The notes under the pieces were generated by a model. The model was given only the letters and a program-made list of their open reading frames with translations. It ran no database searches and was not told the origin of the DNA. From positions 73,791,088 to 73,855,087 of the forward strand of contig NC_090945.1 of NCBI RefSeq assembly GCF_040807025.1: 64,000 bases of DNA, in the 5' to 3' direction. Source of the stretch: Struthio camelus. Lineage: Eukaryota > Chordata > Aves > Struthioniformes > Struthionidae. Both the position numbers and the translations under genes were made by a program. Shown piece after piece: positions 38,191-51,600 of this stretch; within the stretch, counting starts at the first letter, position 1; every line of letters begins with the position of its first letter.

Positions 38191-39062
38191 TGAGCTCTCA
38201 TGTTGGTTCAGTAGCATCTTCAATGTACACTGCATTTACACTGCCAAAGGTTTGGCTTCTAAAAAGGAGAGGAAAAAAAAATCTTGCTGTAGCAATGCTC
38301 AAAATGTATGCTAATGTAGAGTACTGGTTGAGTTTTGTAAGTGTATACACTGTATCCTGACTTTAAACACCTTATGATTGAAGTGATATATACTAGTTTA
38401 ATATTATTATAAGTGACCGCGAAGGATTGCTGCTGATTAATTGCATGGACACTCTTTTGTTTGAAATGAACGTGTTATTTGCATGTGGTACGACACTAGA
38501 GTCATTCACTTGCTTGATGTTAAAAGCACTTTATTCTTTAAATATTCACACATGCCTATATGTATTTTCGCACGTATGATTTAGAATAGATATCTGATAT
38601 GCAACATGAACTGTTGTATCCCTTGTATTTATTTGGTGTTTTCTAGATAACAGTGATAGTCGTATAGTCAGTACCTGGTGGCAAGTGATATCTGTGTACA
38701 GAATTCATTGTTTCACTATTTGTCAAGAAGATAGCGATTATAAAGTTTTTTAAAAGGGCACCATTATCACGCACCAGCAAGGTTGTAAAAAGAGCTCTCT
38801 AGTTTCCATTCTGCTTTAAATGTTCTTTACAAAATATGCTATTTGTTCTAATTGGTTATGATAGCTACATATATGATGCTAAGTTACTATCCATGCTGGT
38901 GTGTGAATGACAAACACCAGATTGTAAGGCTGGTATTGTGATGGTGCCAGTACCAGACAAGCCAAAGCAACTGAAAATAGTACATAAAAAAAAATATACA
39001 GTGGAAACTGAAATATGTTTAATGATTTGTATTGTGCAAATAAATATAAAATATAAACTCAA
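38191..39062 (+). other. WFS1: WFS1 3'UTR
   Basis: From the stop codon to the inferred cleavage site some 15-20 bases after AATAAA at 39039-39044. It is AT-rich, with an ATTTATTT element near 38627-38634, a possible mRNA-instability motif. The length is close to that of the human WFS1 3'UTR as I recall it. Confidence 0.75.
39039..39044 (+). terminator. WFS1: WFS1 polyadenylation signal AATAAA
   Basis: The only canonical AATAAA in the first 900 bases after the stop codon. It is followed by a T/GT-rich stretch (39080-39130) suitable as a downstream element. Confidence 0.7.
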
Positions 39063-42000
39063 ATTAAAATGGAATACAGCATTTGTTCGTTATGCTTTAC
39101 AATGTGATCAATTGTTTATGGTGCTCTTCTCTAAACTGTATTTCTTGTTTTTAAACCTCCTCATATAAGATACTTGAAATTGAACTTCATGTTGTTTCAG
39201 GCTAGCAGTAAAATTAGATATGTTGGGCCAAGTTCTTCTAGCTGTGAGATCTAGAGGTACTCCTTACTCCTGCTTTCATTGTGACTTGCCACCTTTTTCT
39301 AACCAATGGATGAGGGGGTGAGGATTTCACAGATACGTTACACTGTCTCCCTGAACACTCTTCTGTTGATCATGCATTATATCATTTTTGCCTTTGCGTA
39401 TCAGTCATTTAAAAAGTTATGAGTGAAAACCCATTTGATGGGGAGGGGGAAATGTTTGGAAAAATGAGGCATCTGGCTGCACTCCCAACTATTGGGACCC
39501 CCTCAAACTTGACCTGTGGCTGAAGTCTGGAAGAACCCAAAGGCACAGAGAAGTGCACTTCACAGTTCCCAGGCAGTTTTGCCACTCTTGAGTTGCAGAG
39601 CAGAAACCTTCACCTTCCAAAACTACATAGTCATGCTTCAGAAAATCTTTGGAGTAGAATGGCTACAGGATGCTTCCAGTTTTGATGAGAGCTTTCAACC
39701 ATCTCCCCTTTCTATCTAAGGGGAAAAAAAATAGCATAAGGCAGCAGGGTACCTTTGAATAAATTAGCTTACCTGATCTCCTTTTGGCTGGAAACAGTAA
39801 GCCCAACTTAACCTTCTCTCCTCCTTTTTTTAGAATATCCATAGGCTCTTTTTAAATACCTATACCTCCTTCTTGGCTCTGAAATTTAATCATGAAAAGT
39901 TTTTGGTTTTTTTTTTTTTTTAATTTCTGCTTATACACGGTTATGTGTTGACTTCTATTCATGTGTTTGTCAGGAGAAGAAAGCAGCAGTCTTAGTACTC
40001 AGAACTAAAGTTAAATTTTTGTTTTTAGCTTTTACTCTTTGCATAAGGATGTCAATTTACTGACATAACTGTGGGGAATTTTGAGGAGGTTATTACACAT
40101 CTCCAAACAGGCAAAACTGAATGAAGTCACATGTGGAAAGTGTTGCAAAAAGGGGGAGGCTTGGTTCTATTTATTTCTTTGGAAATAGTTGATCTGTAGG
40201 ATGAGACAAAAGCTTAATCCAGGTATCTCAGTTTCCCATCTACAGCATAACACTGTTTTGAGGTTTAATTCAGACAACTTTTGGATTTTTAGGTCAGCCA
40301 TTTCTGAGGAAAAAACATCGGGCGAATATTAGTTAATAATTGTAGTAAAAATACTTCAAGTGGTTAGCCTGTTTGTCAGGCAGGAGTGGTGGCTGACTCA
40401 AGGATACTGATTTCTGTCAGACTTCAATTTGTACAATTTCCTTTCATGTGCTTACATGGAAAAAACAAGCCATGAATTAGCCAGATCTTGGAAAAAAGGG
40501 GTTTGTGTGCTCAGTAGTGATAGGTTAGATTATTAGCTAAACTGTCCAAAGCTTTCTTCTGTATGTAATTCCTCTAATCTTTGTCTGTCTTTCATCTTTA
40601 TGCTCCAGTCCAGGCTGAATTGCTGAGTTGGACTTTGACTCCTAGGGAGAACAAGGTACTGAGAAGTGGTTCCCCTGTACTCTCTGCGCCCGTGCTAGCT
40701 TCCAGACGTTAGGGAGGGAAGAAGACAACGCAGTTCAGCTAATGTAGAACTGGCACAAGACCACAATGTGGTAGGAAGGAGAGACAGATCAATACAGAAG
40801 TATTTTGCTGTCTTTACTTACGTGCTTGCTTTTGCCCTCCAAAGGGCCGCTGCCTCACTCACTACAGGGGATGGAGCCTCTTAAAAGAGAATTCAGGTTT
40901 TTATAACGAAGCAAACCGGTGGCTCAAGGAATACTCCACCTTGTGTTGCAAAAAGCTGAAGAGGGGTTGCACAAGCAAAAAGGACAGTTAAGGTATCCAA
41001 ATGCTGCTCCAGAGAACTAGATTCTCCTTGACTCGATGTTTCCTATGAACAGGAGGCAAAAAATTGGTATTTTCTAAAAACATAGCTATTGTAAGGGGTG
41101 ACTCAGGTACAGTGAATAAAATTGCCTGTGACCCCGGTGCCATGACTGTGCTATCAGAAAGGACACAGTATGGAAAAGTGACAGAATTACTAGAGGGTAA
41201 ATTAGGATTCCAGCTTGTGTTGCTTTTAAAAAATAGGCCAACACCTCCAAGTCTGCTAGGAATTATTGGGAGTGCACGATGAGAGAGGGGCACAGCTCTG
41301 CTTGATGGGGACAGTTTAATTTGCTGGACGCGTCTCCTCTATGGAAATGAAAAGTTCCATTACATAGGAGTACGTTTTCCATCCATGATATTTCCAGCTC
41401 TTGTGTGCATCTGAAAGGAAGAGGTGAGTCTGACTTCAGAATCTTTAAATGTAGCCTTTTAATGCCCAGCTCTCACGTGTTCCTTCTTGATGCTTTTTTT
41501 TTTTTAAATGGAACAAGAAGACCCATTAGCAGCCATGTGATGATAGGTACTCCCATTTTCTTGTCTGCCTAGTGCTCAGCGTACTGAAAACCTCGGCAAA
41601 TAAATCTTTTCTTTCTAACTCCCATCGTAGCTGACAAGCGCAAAATCACTAATACTTAACAAGCAATTGCAGTCCTAGGCAAGGTGTTTTTGCAAAGGCG
41701 GTTTGAACTTATCTCAAATCTTTGCAGGCAAACAGAGCACAGCATAACTTTGTCCTACTGATGTACTCTACAGTTCTATATTTCAAAACAGTCCATCTTC
41801 CAGATTGGAAAGGAGAGACACACAGGACATGACAGCTGCTGTTGAGTATTCAATTAATTCTACATTTATTATTTTCTTACTCAGTTTTGAAGACATACTG
41901 AATTATAAACAGTTCCAAAGATAGGTGCCCTTTTTCAAGGCTGATAATTCAGTCTTTTGAATTAGTATTAATTAACTGAGGAGGAGGATATTATATGGCT

Positions 42001-42389
42001 ATTGACACATCTAAATTAGGTACAGCTGTACTCTAAGCTCAGATTTAGCATTTAGAAGATACACAAATAAAGTAAGTATTCATTATTTGAATTTCTTCCT
42101 CAAAATAACATGAAAAAGTACTGCGTGTTCTGCAAACTGGTGTGTTATTCTGTAAGCACCGAAAAAACAGCAAATACATATAGAAATTCTGAATAATTTA
42201 AGAGCCCACTCTGTAATGACTAAGAGCCTCCTGCAGTAGGCAAGAATGCAAGGAGTTTAAAACTTGTGTTTTGCCCAGTTCTTCTGGACGAAAAAAAGAA
42301 TCTATTGATCTGTAGGAATTACATGCACTGTTGTTTTCTAGCACAAACTGATCTTAAGTACCATAAAGTAGTAGTAGTTAATTGTAAGG

Positions 42390-42390
42390 T

Positions 42391-42429
<39 letters not shown>
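42390..42429. repeat. TTTTC / poly(T) tract
   Basis: Four TTTTC units run into a T-run of about 18 bases in the intergenic region. On the - strand it would be a GAAAA/poly(A) tail-like sequence, but no retroposon body is recognised beside it. Confidence 0.85.
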
Positions 42430-42430
<1 letters not shown>

Positions 42431-43289
42431 AATACATGGTAATAATGATGTTACTGTAGGGGTAGCACTGCGCTTCCTTACGTTCCTGTACTTCTGGAGA
42501 ACTTCAGCCTTTGATGCAAAACAATATGCCCCTTTCCAGAATGCACCAGTGACTGTCTTGTCTCCTGGCCTCTCAGTTTCCACTGAAAAAGGCAAAGTAA
42601 ATTTCAGGATTTTAAGTGTGTTTTTAATGCCTGCGATTCATTACAATCGCTCAGTGTGAGGGTCGTGTTCAGTAATAAACAAAGACGGTTCAAAGAAGGA
42701 GGGCTCCGATCACAACTTTAACTGAGAAGTTGTTGGGAGAACTTACAGCTTATAAGTAGATATTAAACCTGCTCTAATAAACTTTTTATATACATACAAA
42801 TGCTACTTAAATGGGGATAGAAATGGTTAGAAACCAAACACTCAAATCAGATTATCTATCTGCATTATTTTAAGATAGCTCATTTGTTTTCCTTTCATTA
42901 CTAAAAGGCTTTAATTATCTTTTATTATGGAAAAGCTAATTAGCATCCTCAAGTTCATCTTGTAGATGAAAGTCTGATGTGTAAAAGATGAGATTCATCC
43001 TCCTGTTAAGGAAGGATATTCAGCACTGAAAAAACTTGTTTTCATTACCTCTATCCAACTTGAAATTTGTTTCTAGTTCTGCAGCAGGACAGGAACATGA
43101 AAACACTGCTTGGAGCCTTCCTTTACAAAATGTTTACAGTAGTGAAGAAATATACAGCACAGATATCTTCCCAATGACAGCTGTAATAACTTGCAGCTTG
43201 CAACTTCATAACACTCATTTCTGCATTTTCATCCTCCAAAATTTTCACGTAACTCCGTGCGGTGAATAGCATTACTTACTGCACATTTT

Positions 43290-43336
43290 GATTGGCGATA
43301 TCAAGCCAATCTGACTTCTGACTGGCAGTATCAAGC
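43290..43336. repeat. Duplicated 17-bp unit with ATTGG/CCAAT inverted pair
   Basis: GATTGGCGATATCAAGC (43290-43306) recurs as GACTGGCAGTATCAAGC (43320-43336), 14 of 17 identical. GATTGGC and GCCAATC (43305-43311) form an inverted repeat containing two CCAAT boxes. Confidence 0.7.
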
Positions 43337-43509
43337 ATCTGAAGCTGATAAAGTCAGGTATTTCTTTGCAATCCTATTAACAGAAAAACATACATATATG
43401 CAATTGCACTTCCCAAAATGTGACTCGAATGACATAGCAGGAGAAGACTATTAATAATCAGTCTTTTAGCCAAGAGGCAAGGTACGTGTGCCCAGCACCT
43501 CAGTTTTTT

Positions 43510-43554
43510 GTATATATATTTCTTTTATATATATATATATAAAAATCATATATA
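43510..43554. repeat. TA-rich microsatellite
   Basis: Interrupted (TA)n tract in the intergenic region. Confidence 0.85.
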
Positions 43555-44100
43555 GTGGGTACAAACATAGCTTTTGTACCAGAGCCAGCTGACATTTTAG
43601 TTTGCGTACACCCCCATGAATGTGCTCCTAGAGTTTACCTGAAAGACAAAGTATCTTGCCCTCAGGACTAAATGTTGGCAGTCCCTCCCCAGCCTCTGCC
43701 ATCTGGCAGACTCTTTCAGTCCTAGCTCCCTTCTCACTAACAGTTTACCAAATGACCTGTGGCCGGGAACATGAATTCCACCTTAGCTATCTCACTTTGC
43801 AACAAGAAAAACAAAGCAGTGAAATTCTGATGTCTCCCAGCTCACTCCCACTGTTCCTCCTAACAAACAGGCAGGTTTTCCCACAGTTCACTGCAGGCGG
43901 TAGGCTAATATCTTCACACACAAAATTAAGACACAATCCCAGGGCAGTGAGAGTACTAATAATTCAAGTATGACTTTGCAGCCCAAACATTCACAGGCTG
44001 ATCTAGATGGGTATGTGTAGTCCTGGAGGCTGATGGTGCTATTTGACTGAAGATGGTTCACTTGGCTTCAGGCCACCTGCAGCAGAGGTATTCCCACTTT

Positions 44101-44115
44101 GGGGGGGGGGGGGGG
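44101..44115. repeat. G15 homopolymer
   Basis: A run of fifteen G in intergenic DNA, flanked by TTT and TCCCA. Such runs can form G-quadruplexes and are prone to sequencing length errors. Confidence 0.9.
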
Positions 44116-45598
44116 TCCCATAGGGATTGCTTGCCCCTACACACTTACAGTCTGCTGCATCTCCTCTCTTCTGCAGATCCCAGGTATAAAGGGAAGAGAG
44201 GTGACTCTACCCACAGGTTTGTGACTAATGAAGTGTGTGTGGTGGGGGATTTAACAAGGGAGGCTGGGTTCAGTTAGGTCTGAATTTTCCCAGCTGCCAC
44301 CACTAACAGAAGTTGGGCCAGGTCCCATGCAGAAATTCCTACTCCAGTGCTGGGGTGTGTTGGTGTCTCTGCTATCCTGGGTCCAGAGCTGATAGTGCTT
44401 CTCTGCTTGGAGAAGGCACATATTTTACTGATAGCACTGTGGGTGGGATTGCTGCTGCAAAACTCCAAGTCTCAGTGCTGAAGAGGTACTTTGTGGGGCC
44501 ACTGTGAGGTTGTGCAGCAGCTGCTACCCAGGCAGAAAGGTGCTTTAATGGTGCTGGATTGTTCAGGGTGATGTTTGAGCTCCCAGGGATGGTTCTGGGT
44601 CATGTCACACACCTTGGAGGTCTTTGATCCCGGCCCACAGCCCTGTTGCTCCTATGTTTAGAGCAGAGGTGTTAGCATAGGCTATTCTTGCTGCCAGGTG
44701 GTGCAGGAATCTGACTCCTTGCAAAATTTTCTGTTGCAAGTTTTGTCTAATCACACCATTTTTTTCTAAGGAACTAGAACCTTCTCTTCCTAGTTGTCCC
44801 TAAATAAGGTGCAACAGGTTTTTCAGGGGTCATTCAGAGAGGAAACTCTCAGATGCCTTGAATTTCACCAGCACAGCCTGTCTTTCTCTATTGACTGTAT
44901 AGACAGCCTCTTAACTCAGGATGTTCTGTAGGTGCCTAAGATTGTTCAGTGAGGACACCCTTCTGTGTCGCCGCTCATCTTGCTTGAACGGTATGAATGT
45001 TGCATTGTGCAGCTTTGTGAAACAGAAGCACCACCACCTCCAAAGCCATGTGAGTCAGTGCACTGTAAAACTTTGGGAGCTACAAAGAATATGTTTGAAA
45101 AACAAACAAAAACCTTTGGGAGGAGGAGAAACATACAAGCAGAGAACGTTGCAGCAAGTTGTGATTGGGAAGCTATTGCTTGACACTGATTCACTGATTT
45201 CACATTTTATTGCCAAATTTTAGCCATGTTCTGTTTGTGCAATCAGATTGCAAAGTCCGCTAGGCTTGGACAGGAAGGGAATTTAAATGCTTACTTTCTA
45301 CTAAGAATAACTTGAAGCAGATTTGAACGTGATTATTTATGTGTGCATGTGGTGGTCAGAATGTTGTCACCTTAAAAATCTGGTATCGTGTATCTTAATG
45401 TGACTGGAAAGTGGAATTTTTAACCTTTGTGATGGTAGAAATCATGAATTTTTAGCGTTTTATGTTTCGGCATTAGACTGCAGATCTGTCACTGTTCCTT
45501 GGATAAATATTAAGCATGCTGTACCTCCAGCACTGCCTCTGACAGCATGAGCCTCGTAGCACCAAAGGCAGGGAGAGAGGGTTTTAGCTCCTCTGTGT

Positions 45599-45623
45599 AA
45601 ATTGCCCCTGGCAGAGGCAATTT
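45599..45623. repeat. 8-bp inverted repeat
   Basis: AAATTGCC (45599-45606) and GGCAATTT (45616-45623) around a nine-base loop in intergenic DNA. Confidence 0.7.
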
Positions 45624-48600
45624 GCCTCAAGTACAGGTTTAGATCCTAGTACAGACTCTCGCGCTGCAAAGTCCAGTGCTGGGGCTGCACCCTCTTTTCT
45701 GCCGTAGTGCACTTCTCTTGAGCCCTCTGCACCTCAGCACAGGAAGGCCACCTGTAGCTCGTGCACAGCTTCCGCACTTCCACTTATGCTCCTGTGCTGT
45801 TGCTAAGTCTTATGATTTTATTCTCTCTCTTATGACAGGTGATGTTTTCTTAATCCTGTTCCCTGAATCATAATTACATGTTAGCATACTTTTTAAATAA
45901 ACAAGTTTCAAGAGAGAAGGAGCAAGTGCTCTTTGTGGGCTAAAAACCCAAAAAAGCTAAGCATGATTTAACATCTCTTCACTTTGCAGCCAAACTCGTA
46001 GCTTAGGTTTGGTTTTCGTTTCATTAGTTATGGAGCTGGGTTAGCTGGGGTTGGTGAAATCTGCGCCAGCTTTACCAAGGCGTCAGTGAGTGAAGTCACA
46101 AAGGTAATTAACAATCCACGTTTCCCTTGATAATTATTGGTGGCAATTTCATTGTCATCTACAGGTAGATGTAGAATGCCAAAAGCATTGCAGTATAAGT
46201 CCTCACTCAGCTCTTGATGAGTTATACTTCTTCAATATGTATTTTTAAAAAGTGAGAGAAGATAGTCCAGAGGAGCCCAGCTAATGCCATGCTCGTGTGA
46301 GGGTGCTGTCTACGAATTATACGCACTTCGTTAACCTCCAGCGAGAGCCCATCTGCGTCTGGAGCCTCTGTGCATCTGTGTGTTTTATCGGCTCGCGTTT
46401 TCTTGCAGGAAAATGGTGCTTTTCAGTTTTGCGCTGGGCACCTGTCCTTTCTCTCGTAAACACCTAACCCGTGCTTTAATTTTGTGCCATCAGGGGGCAC
46501 TCCAGGTTCACTTTGCACTTTCTCTCATTCAGCGCTGCCTCCAGAGGACACTGCCAGTGAACAAAAGAATCGCCTTCTAGTTCTGTTCCGTTTCGGGGAG
46601 GAAACATAATTTGAAAATCTTTTATGAAAATAGGTAACTATTTGTAGAGCCAGTCTCCCCCCACCATCCCCATTGCAACGGTGTTACACAAGTCACGAGC
46701 AAAGTCATTGCTGTGAGTGTGTATATTCTGAGAGAGAGAAATGGGAGAAAATATTTTTCTGGTGATAAAATATTGTGTTAATAATTAACTAACTGTATGA
46801 AACATGACATGGCAATCCTGTGAAATGCGCTCTTCAGCTTCTTTGTAGTTCAACTGCTTTCTGAGCAGGTTTCTATCTCCAACACCTTTCAACACAAGTC
46901 TTACTGTCCTAATCTGCATTGTTTGCTTCTGTTGTAATTTTCATGGTGACAACACGCAGTCCTGCTTTCCTTTCCAGTGGAAACTCTGTTTTCTCTTGTG
47001 TCTTTATGGGTTAGATGCAGAACAGTCAGCGCTTATCATAGCTTAAATGTTTTTATTAACTTTCTGTTACCTGAACAATAAGAGAGAAAAATCTGTGGTC
47101 CAGCCTTGGCCATTCTGCGATTCTGTTTAGTTAGAACTTAGAAGACATGCTCTTTTAAGGGGAATTCTAGCTGCAACTCGTACTTTACATCTGCATTCAT
47201 TATGAATTAAAGTATGGGTATGAGGAAAGCAGAGAGGTTACGTGTCAAGATCATGCACTAGCTAAAGGCTCAAATAAGAAGCCTCGAGAGTCAGAATTTG
47301 AATCTTCTACGAATCAGATAGGAAGATGATAGCAGACGTTTCCTTGCAGCAGTTGTGACAGAGTTTTTGTTCTGTTTTTGAAGATGGCAGGATTTTTCTG
47401 CAATAATAGCAGCTTTGGTATCAGAAAGGGCCTTGCAGATGTTGCTGTTAATTGTGGGAGATGGCAGTGCTTGACAGCAGGAGCTTAGCGTCATGTTAAA
47501 TTAGAAAGGGCTTGAACCAAGCCCGCAGACGTCCTAATAGCTTAGAAATTTGTGTATGCTGAAACCCTATTCTGCATCTCAGTGTGACCCGTCTTTATCT
47601 GAAATAATTTCTTCACTTTAGAGGGAGGCATTTCAGCAAAGCATTTCTTCTTCAGTTCCCTCTTCTGTTCCTCCCTTTCTATTCAGTGCTGGTGACAGCA
47701 GAGATGTTTCCACGACAACAAGCCATTCGATTGCCTCAGGTGACAAACTACAACTTCAGTAAATAATCACTCAAAATAGCTTCAAACCATTACGTGTTTA
47801 GGTAATGGAAATGTTATTTTAAGAGGATTCAAAGTCTACAGACTGAATTCTGCTCAAGAATCTGTCTAGAATCAAACCTAAAACTACCATCAAACATCAC
47901 CATTGGCAGACTCTGTGAAGATAAATGCTGAAGGATAGAGCCTTTATGTTTTAGCTGGAACCGTCCTGTTTTACAAGGGATCCACTGCAGGAGGGAGTGT
48001 GTCCCTTAAGGTGTTTCACCGATCCTCCCAAGAGCTGTGAAGAGGCTGTCCTGCATCGTCCGTCCGACTGCTCAGACCATCAGAACGAGCAGATCTCCTT
48101 ATGCCCCCTCTAATAAAAAATGGTCAGCTTGGTCAGAAAGATGACTCTTGGACAGCAACGTGACAGAGTATGTCAAAATTTCCTGAACTGAGTAATTAAA
48201 GGCAGATTCTACCTTGTCTTCAGAAGGGAAAAACATTCTGCTAAGCGCAGGGGCTGTAACTCGGCAGCCCCAGGGGCTGTTAACGCAGCGGATGAACACA
48301 GGAAAGCTACAGTTTTTCTGCATATAATAGACCTCATTAATAAGCTAATAGGCAATAGAAAGCTTAGTGGTCAGGACTGGGTAAAACTTGTAATAAAATG
48401 TAAAAGTCTCAGGGTATAGCTCTTGGGCTGACGATGCAAAATACTAGAATGATGACATGCGTTTTACAGAAAAGCTAGATAAAAAATTTCCTCTATCTAG
48501 AGCATAACCCTCTATTTTTTTTAATTTCAAATTATGAACTCTTGTAATTTCTTCCCAGTAAATACATTTTTAAGCATCAAAACATGTTCCTTGAGAATGC

Positions 48601-51600
48601 AATAAGAAACAAGTTTTTTTGGGGGGGCTACATTTTGCTGAAAAATGCCAAAATGGCGAGAAATATGTTTAAGGAATTTACTAACTTCTCACGGTCACCA
48701 AATTCAGTTAATGGACAGGGCTTTGTTTGTGCAATGTGCCTCTACAGCAGCATGAGAGACAGATGATGATTCCAGCAAATGGCTTTGCAATAAATGGATT
48801 TTTCAGTCTTTTCTTTACAGACGATTCTTTCCTGGAGTTATAAATGGATGATTCATAAATCTCTCCTAATGCTCCTTCTAGTAACAGTTCAATTGATCTG
48901 TAATTGTTGTTTTAAAAAGTGAGTCTCCATGGGAATGTTTCATTCCTATATCCTGAAGTTTCTCTAGCCCAGGGCAGCGGCTTTAACTTGCAGCAGAGGT
49001 AGACAGTAAAATATTCTTTAAAGACAGATGGAAGTATTGGGTATACGCATGTGCCTTATATCATGTTTCTCATATAAAACCGGTTCTCTCTGGGACCAGT
49101 ACTTGTCCTGGCAGAATTTTTGTTCACCTCACTTTGCTTTGATTATTATATGCAGTTTCTCCGAAGCAGTGCATCTAGGAGGACAGAGCAAGCAAGATAA
49201 CTGTCGCCAGTTTCTCAGCCCTGTTGAATTCTGTGCGTTACGCGAACATCTGCAATTGCAATTCCAGACGTGCTTCTAATTGCCTCCAAGCCTGGAGCAA
49301 TGGTTATGGATTAAGCAAGACCTACCTTTCTGTGCAAGAATTGGCAGTCTGTGGATGAGAGCCCTCCATACTCCCCAGACCTCTGAATGAGTGCTTTTGT
49401 TGAGCATTTCCCTTTGGGGGGATTAGGCACAGCCCTTTATTTCCAAAACATAAGGATGTCCTAGCAGCTCCCTTTGCAGCGATGCTGGGGTTCATCCTGC
49501 TGCTGTAGTGTGTCCCCGCACAACATGGATCAGGTGGCCAAGAATGTAAGATGGAATACAATGTGCGCAAAGAGCATGCAAAACTTCTTTTACTGAACAT
49601 TTTCAAGGTAGAAAATGGTGATTTATCTAAACTGACTTTTGCAGAAGCCTATTGTTTTTGTTACAACTTTGTTGGGCCAAGGATGAAATTCAGGTATGTT
49701 TTGGGCCTGGTAAGATTAAAATCTCACAATGACTTTTGCTTAGGGTGTTCAGCTAAAGCCACAAGGCTTTGCCTCTGGTTCCTAATCTGGCCCAAATACG
49801 TGGAAGAAGAGAACTGAGGGAAAGACGTCTGTCTCTGAAGACTGATAATTAAGGTTTTAACATACAAGGTAAAAGAATACATTTCAATTGTCTAAGTTGT
49901 ATAAACCAGGGAATCAAATCTGCATCATACCTGCTGTCGGTCGATCATGGCCACATACCTATTTTATTCTGAGTTTTCATTGTGGGAGTTCTTTATTTCC
50001 TTTTGGAAATTTGAAAATCTTGCTTTGGCTCATAGAGGGGATGAGACCAATATACAAAACGTCAAGGTTTCTCTGCACAAAGAAGCATTTTCCGCACCCC
50101 ACTCCCTGAAAGAGGGTAAACGATATAGACACAGGCTGTAACAACACCCGACTCCTTTACATTGGGAAGGGGAAAGATTCACTTCGCATCACTTCGGCAA
50201 GTGGATACGTATAAAGCAATTGTGTCTTTATGAACTGCTGTAGTGGTTTTTGGCATTGTTCATGACAGTTGCCTCTTTGTGGATTTTTTTTAATTGAAAA
50301 TTTAAACAGATAAACTGCTTTGTTAATGCATCTGCGGTTGCTAAGATACAATTTCTCATATTCTGTAAATCTTCCACTTGAGATATACTATGTTGGCAAA
50401 TGGGACTTTCATCTGTGACAGCTCAGGAGACAGGAAGATTATGGGGTACTTGCTGCTACATCTATGATAAACTGCTCCCGCAGCATGCAGAGGTTGCTGC
50501 GTTTGGTCCTGTGGTGGGATTCCGTGTGCTTTTAGTGGCTTCTGGTTACTGTATGTAACCCAGGACAGAGACTAGCAGGAAAATTTGCAAAGTCATAGGA
50601 TGAAGTGGAAAGGAAAGGAGAGCAGGCGGGGAGGAAGCACAAAGGAGCATATTGGGCATGTGGGAGAAGAGAGAGGAGGAAGGGAAATCTTTCACTCTGC
50701 CACTTTCATCAAGCTACTGTTGTCCTTCCTAAGCAAGAGCTGCCTCTTCTGCTCTCTTATAACGAAGGCTGGATCTCAGGAGACTGTGTGGATTTGGGAC
50801 TGGCTTGATGAGACAGGCTTTCCTTTGGGAGAAGTTGTGCAAAGAGAGAGATTTCTTGCAGCTCCACAGACTGATTAGGAGATATCAGATTTAAAGGTAG
50901 CACCGGACTGCTGGTCAGATCAGGAAGCTCATTAACAATATCTGCAATCTCAGCAACGGGTCCAAACAGTCAAACACTTTGAAAAGAAGCATAGCTGAGC
51001 CCTACTTGTTCACAAAATGCATGGATGCTGGCGGTATACAATAGTACGACTCCTCTTTCATTCTGTTCTAAAGTAAGTCTTTGGCTGTTCAGGTTGCAGA
51101 GAATATTTTAAAAATGTTGACAGAGTGCAATTGCTGCAGCAACATCTACCTGGGGTTGCCGAAGCCTGGATCAATAGCTGTGAGAAATGTAGACTGCAGC
51201 TGTTCATCTCAGAGAGGTGTTAGCAGAGATGTCAGAGGATGATAATTGAAATGGCAACGTCCTCCCCACCTCTTCCATGAGACAAGCCGAGATGTGCATC
51301 AATTTGCTGCGAGCATTTTGCAAATGCTGTATTGCTCCTGTATTGCAAACAGATCACAAATCCAGCATCTCTCGTATTTGAGTGAAATCACTGCTACTTC
51401 CTGCATCTTCCCATTAAATTAAAAAGGAGCTTGGCCCAGGGCAACTAGCAGAGCTGTTAGGGGTATTCAAGCCGTGCCAAGGAAAAACTAAAAAGGTAGC
51501 CTGGCCAGGCTAGAGTATTGACACAAGTTATTGACAGTAGAGTCTCACTGGTGCCCTGCTTGGGCAGCATTTATTTTGTAGGCAGAGCGTGGAAGAATGC

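Noticed and set aside
37734..38201. 155-codon frame on the - strand within WFS1 exon 8
   Set aside because: It is the antisense shadow of a strongly conserved coding exon.
43650..44700. Possible LTR or pseudogene in a less AT-rich intergenic stretch
   Set aside because: I could not find paired terminal repeats, a primer-binding site or any retroviral protein segment.
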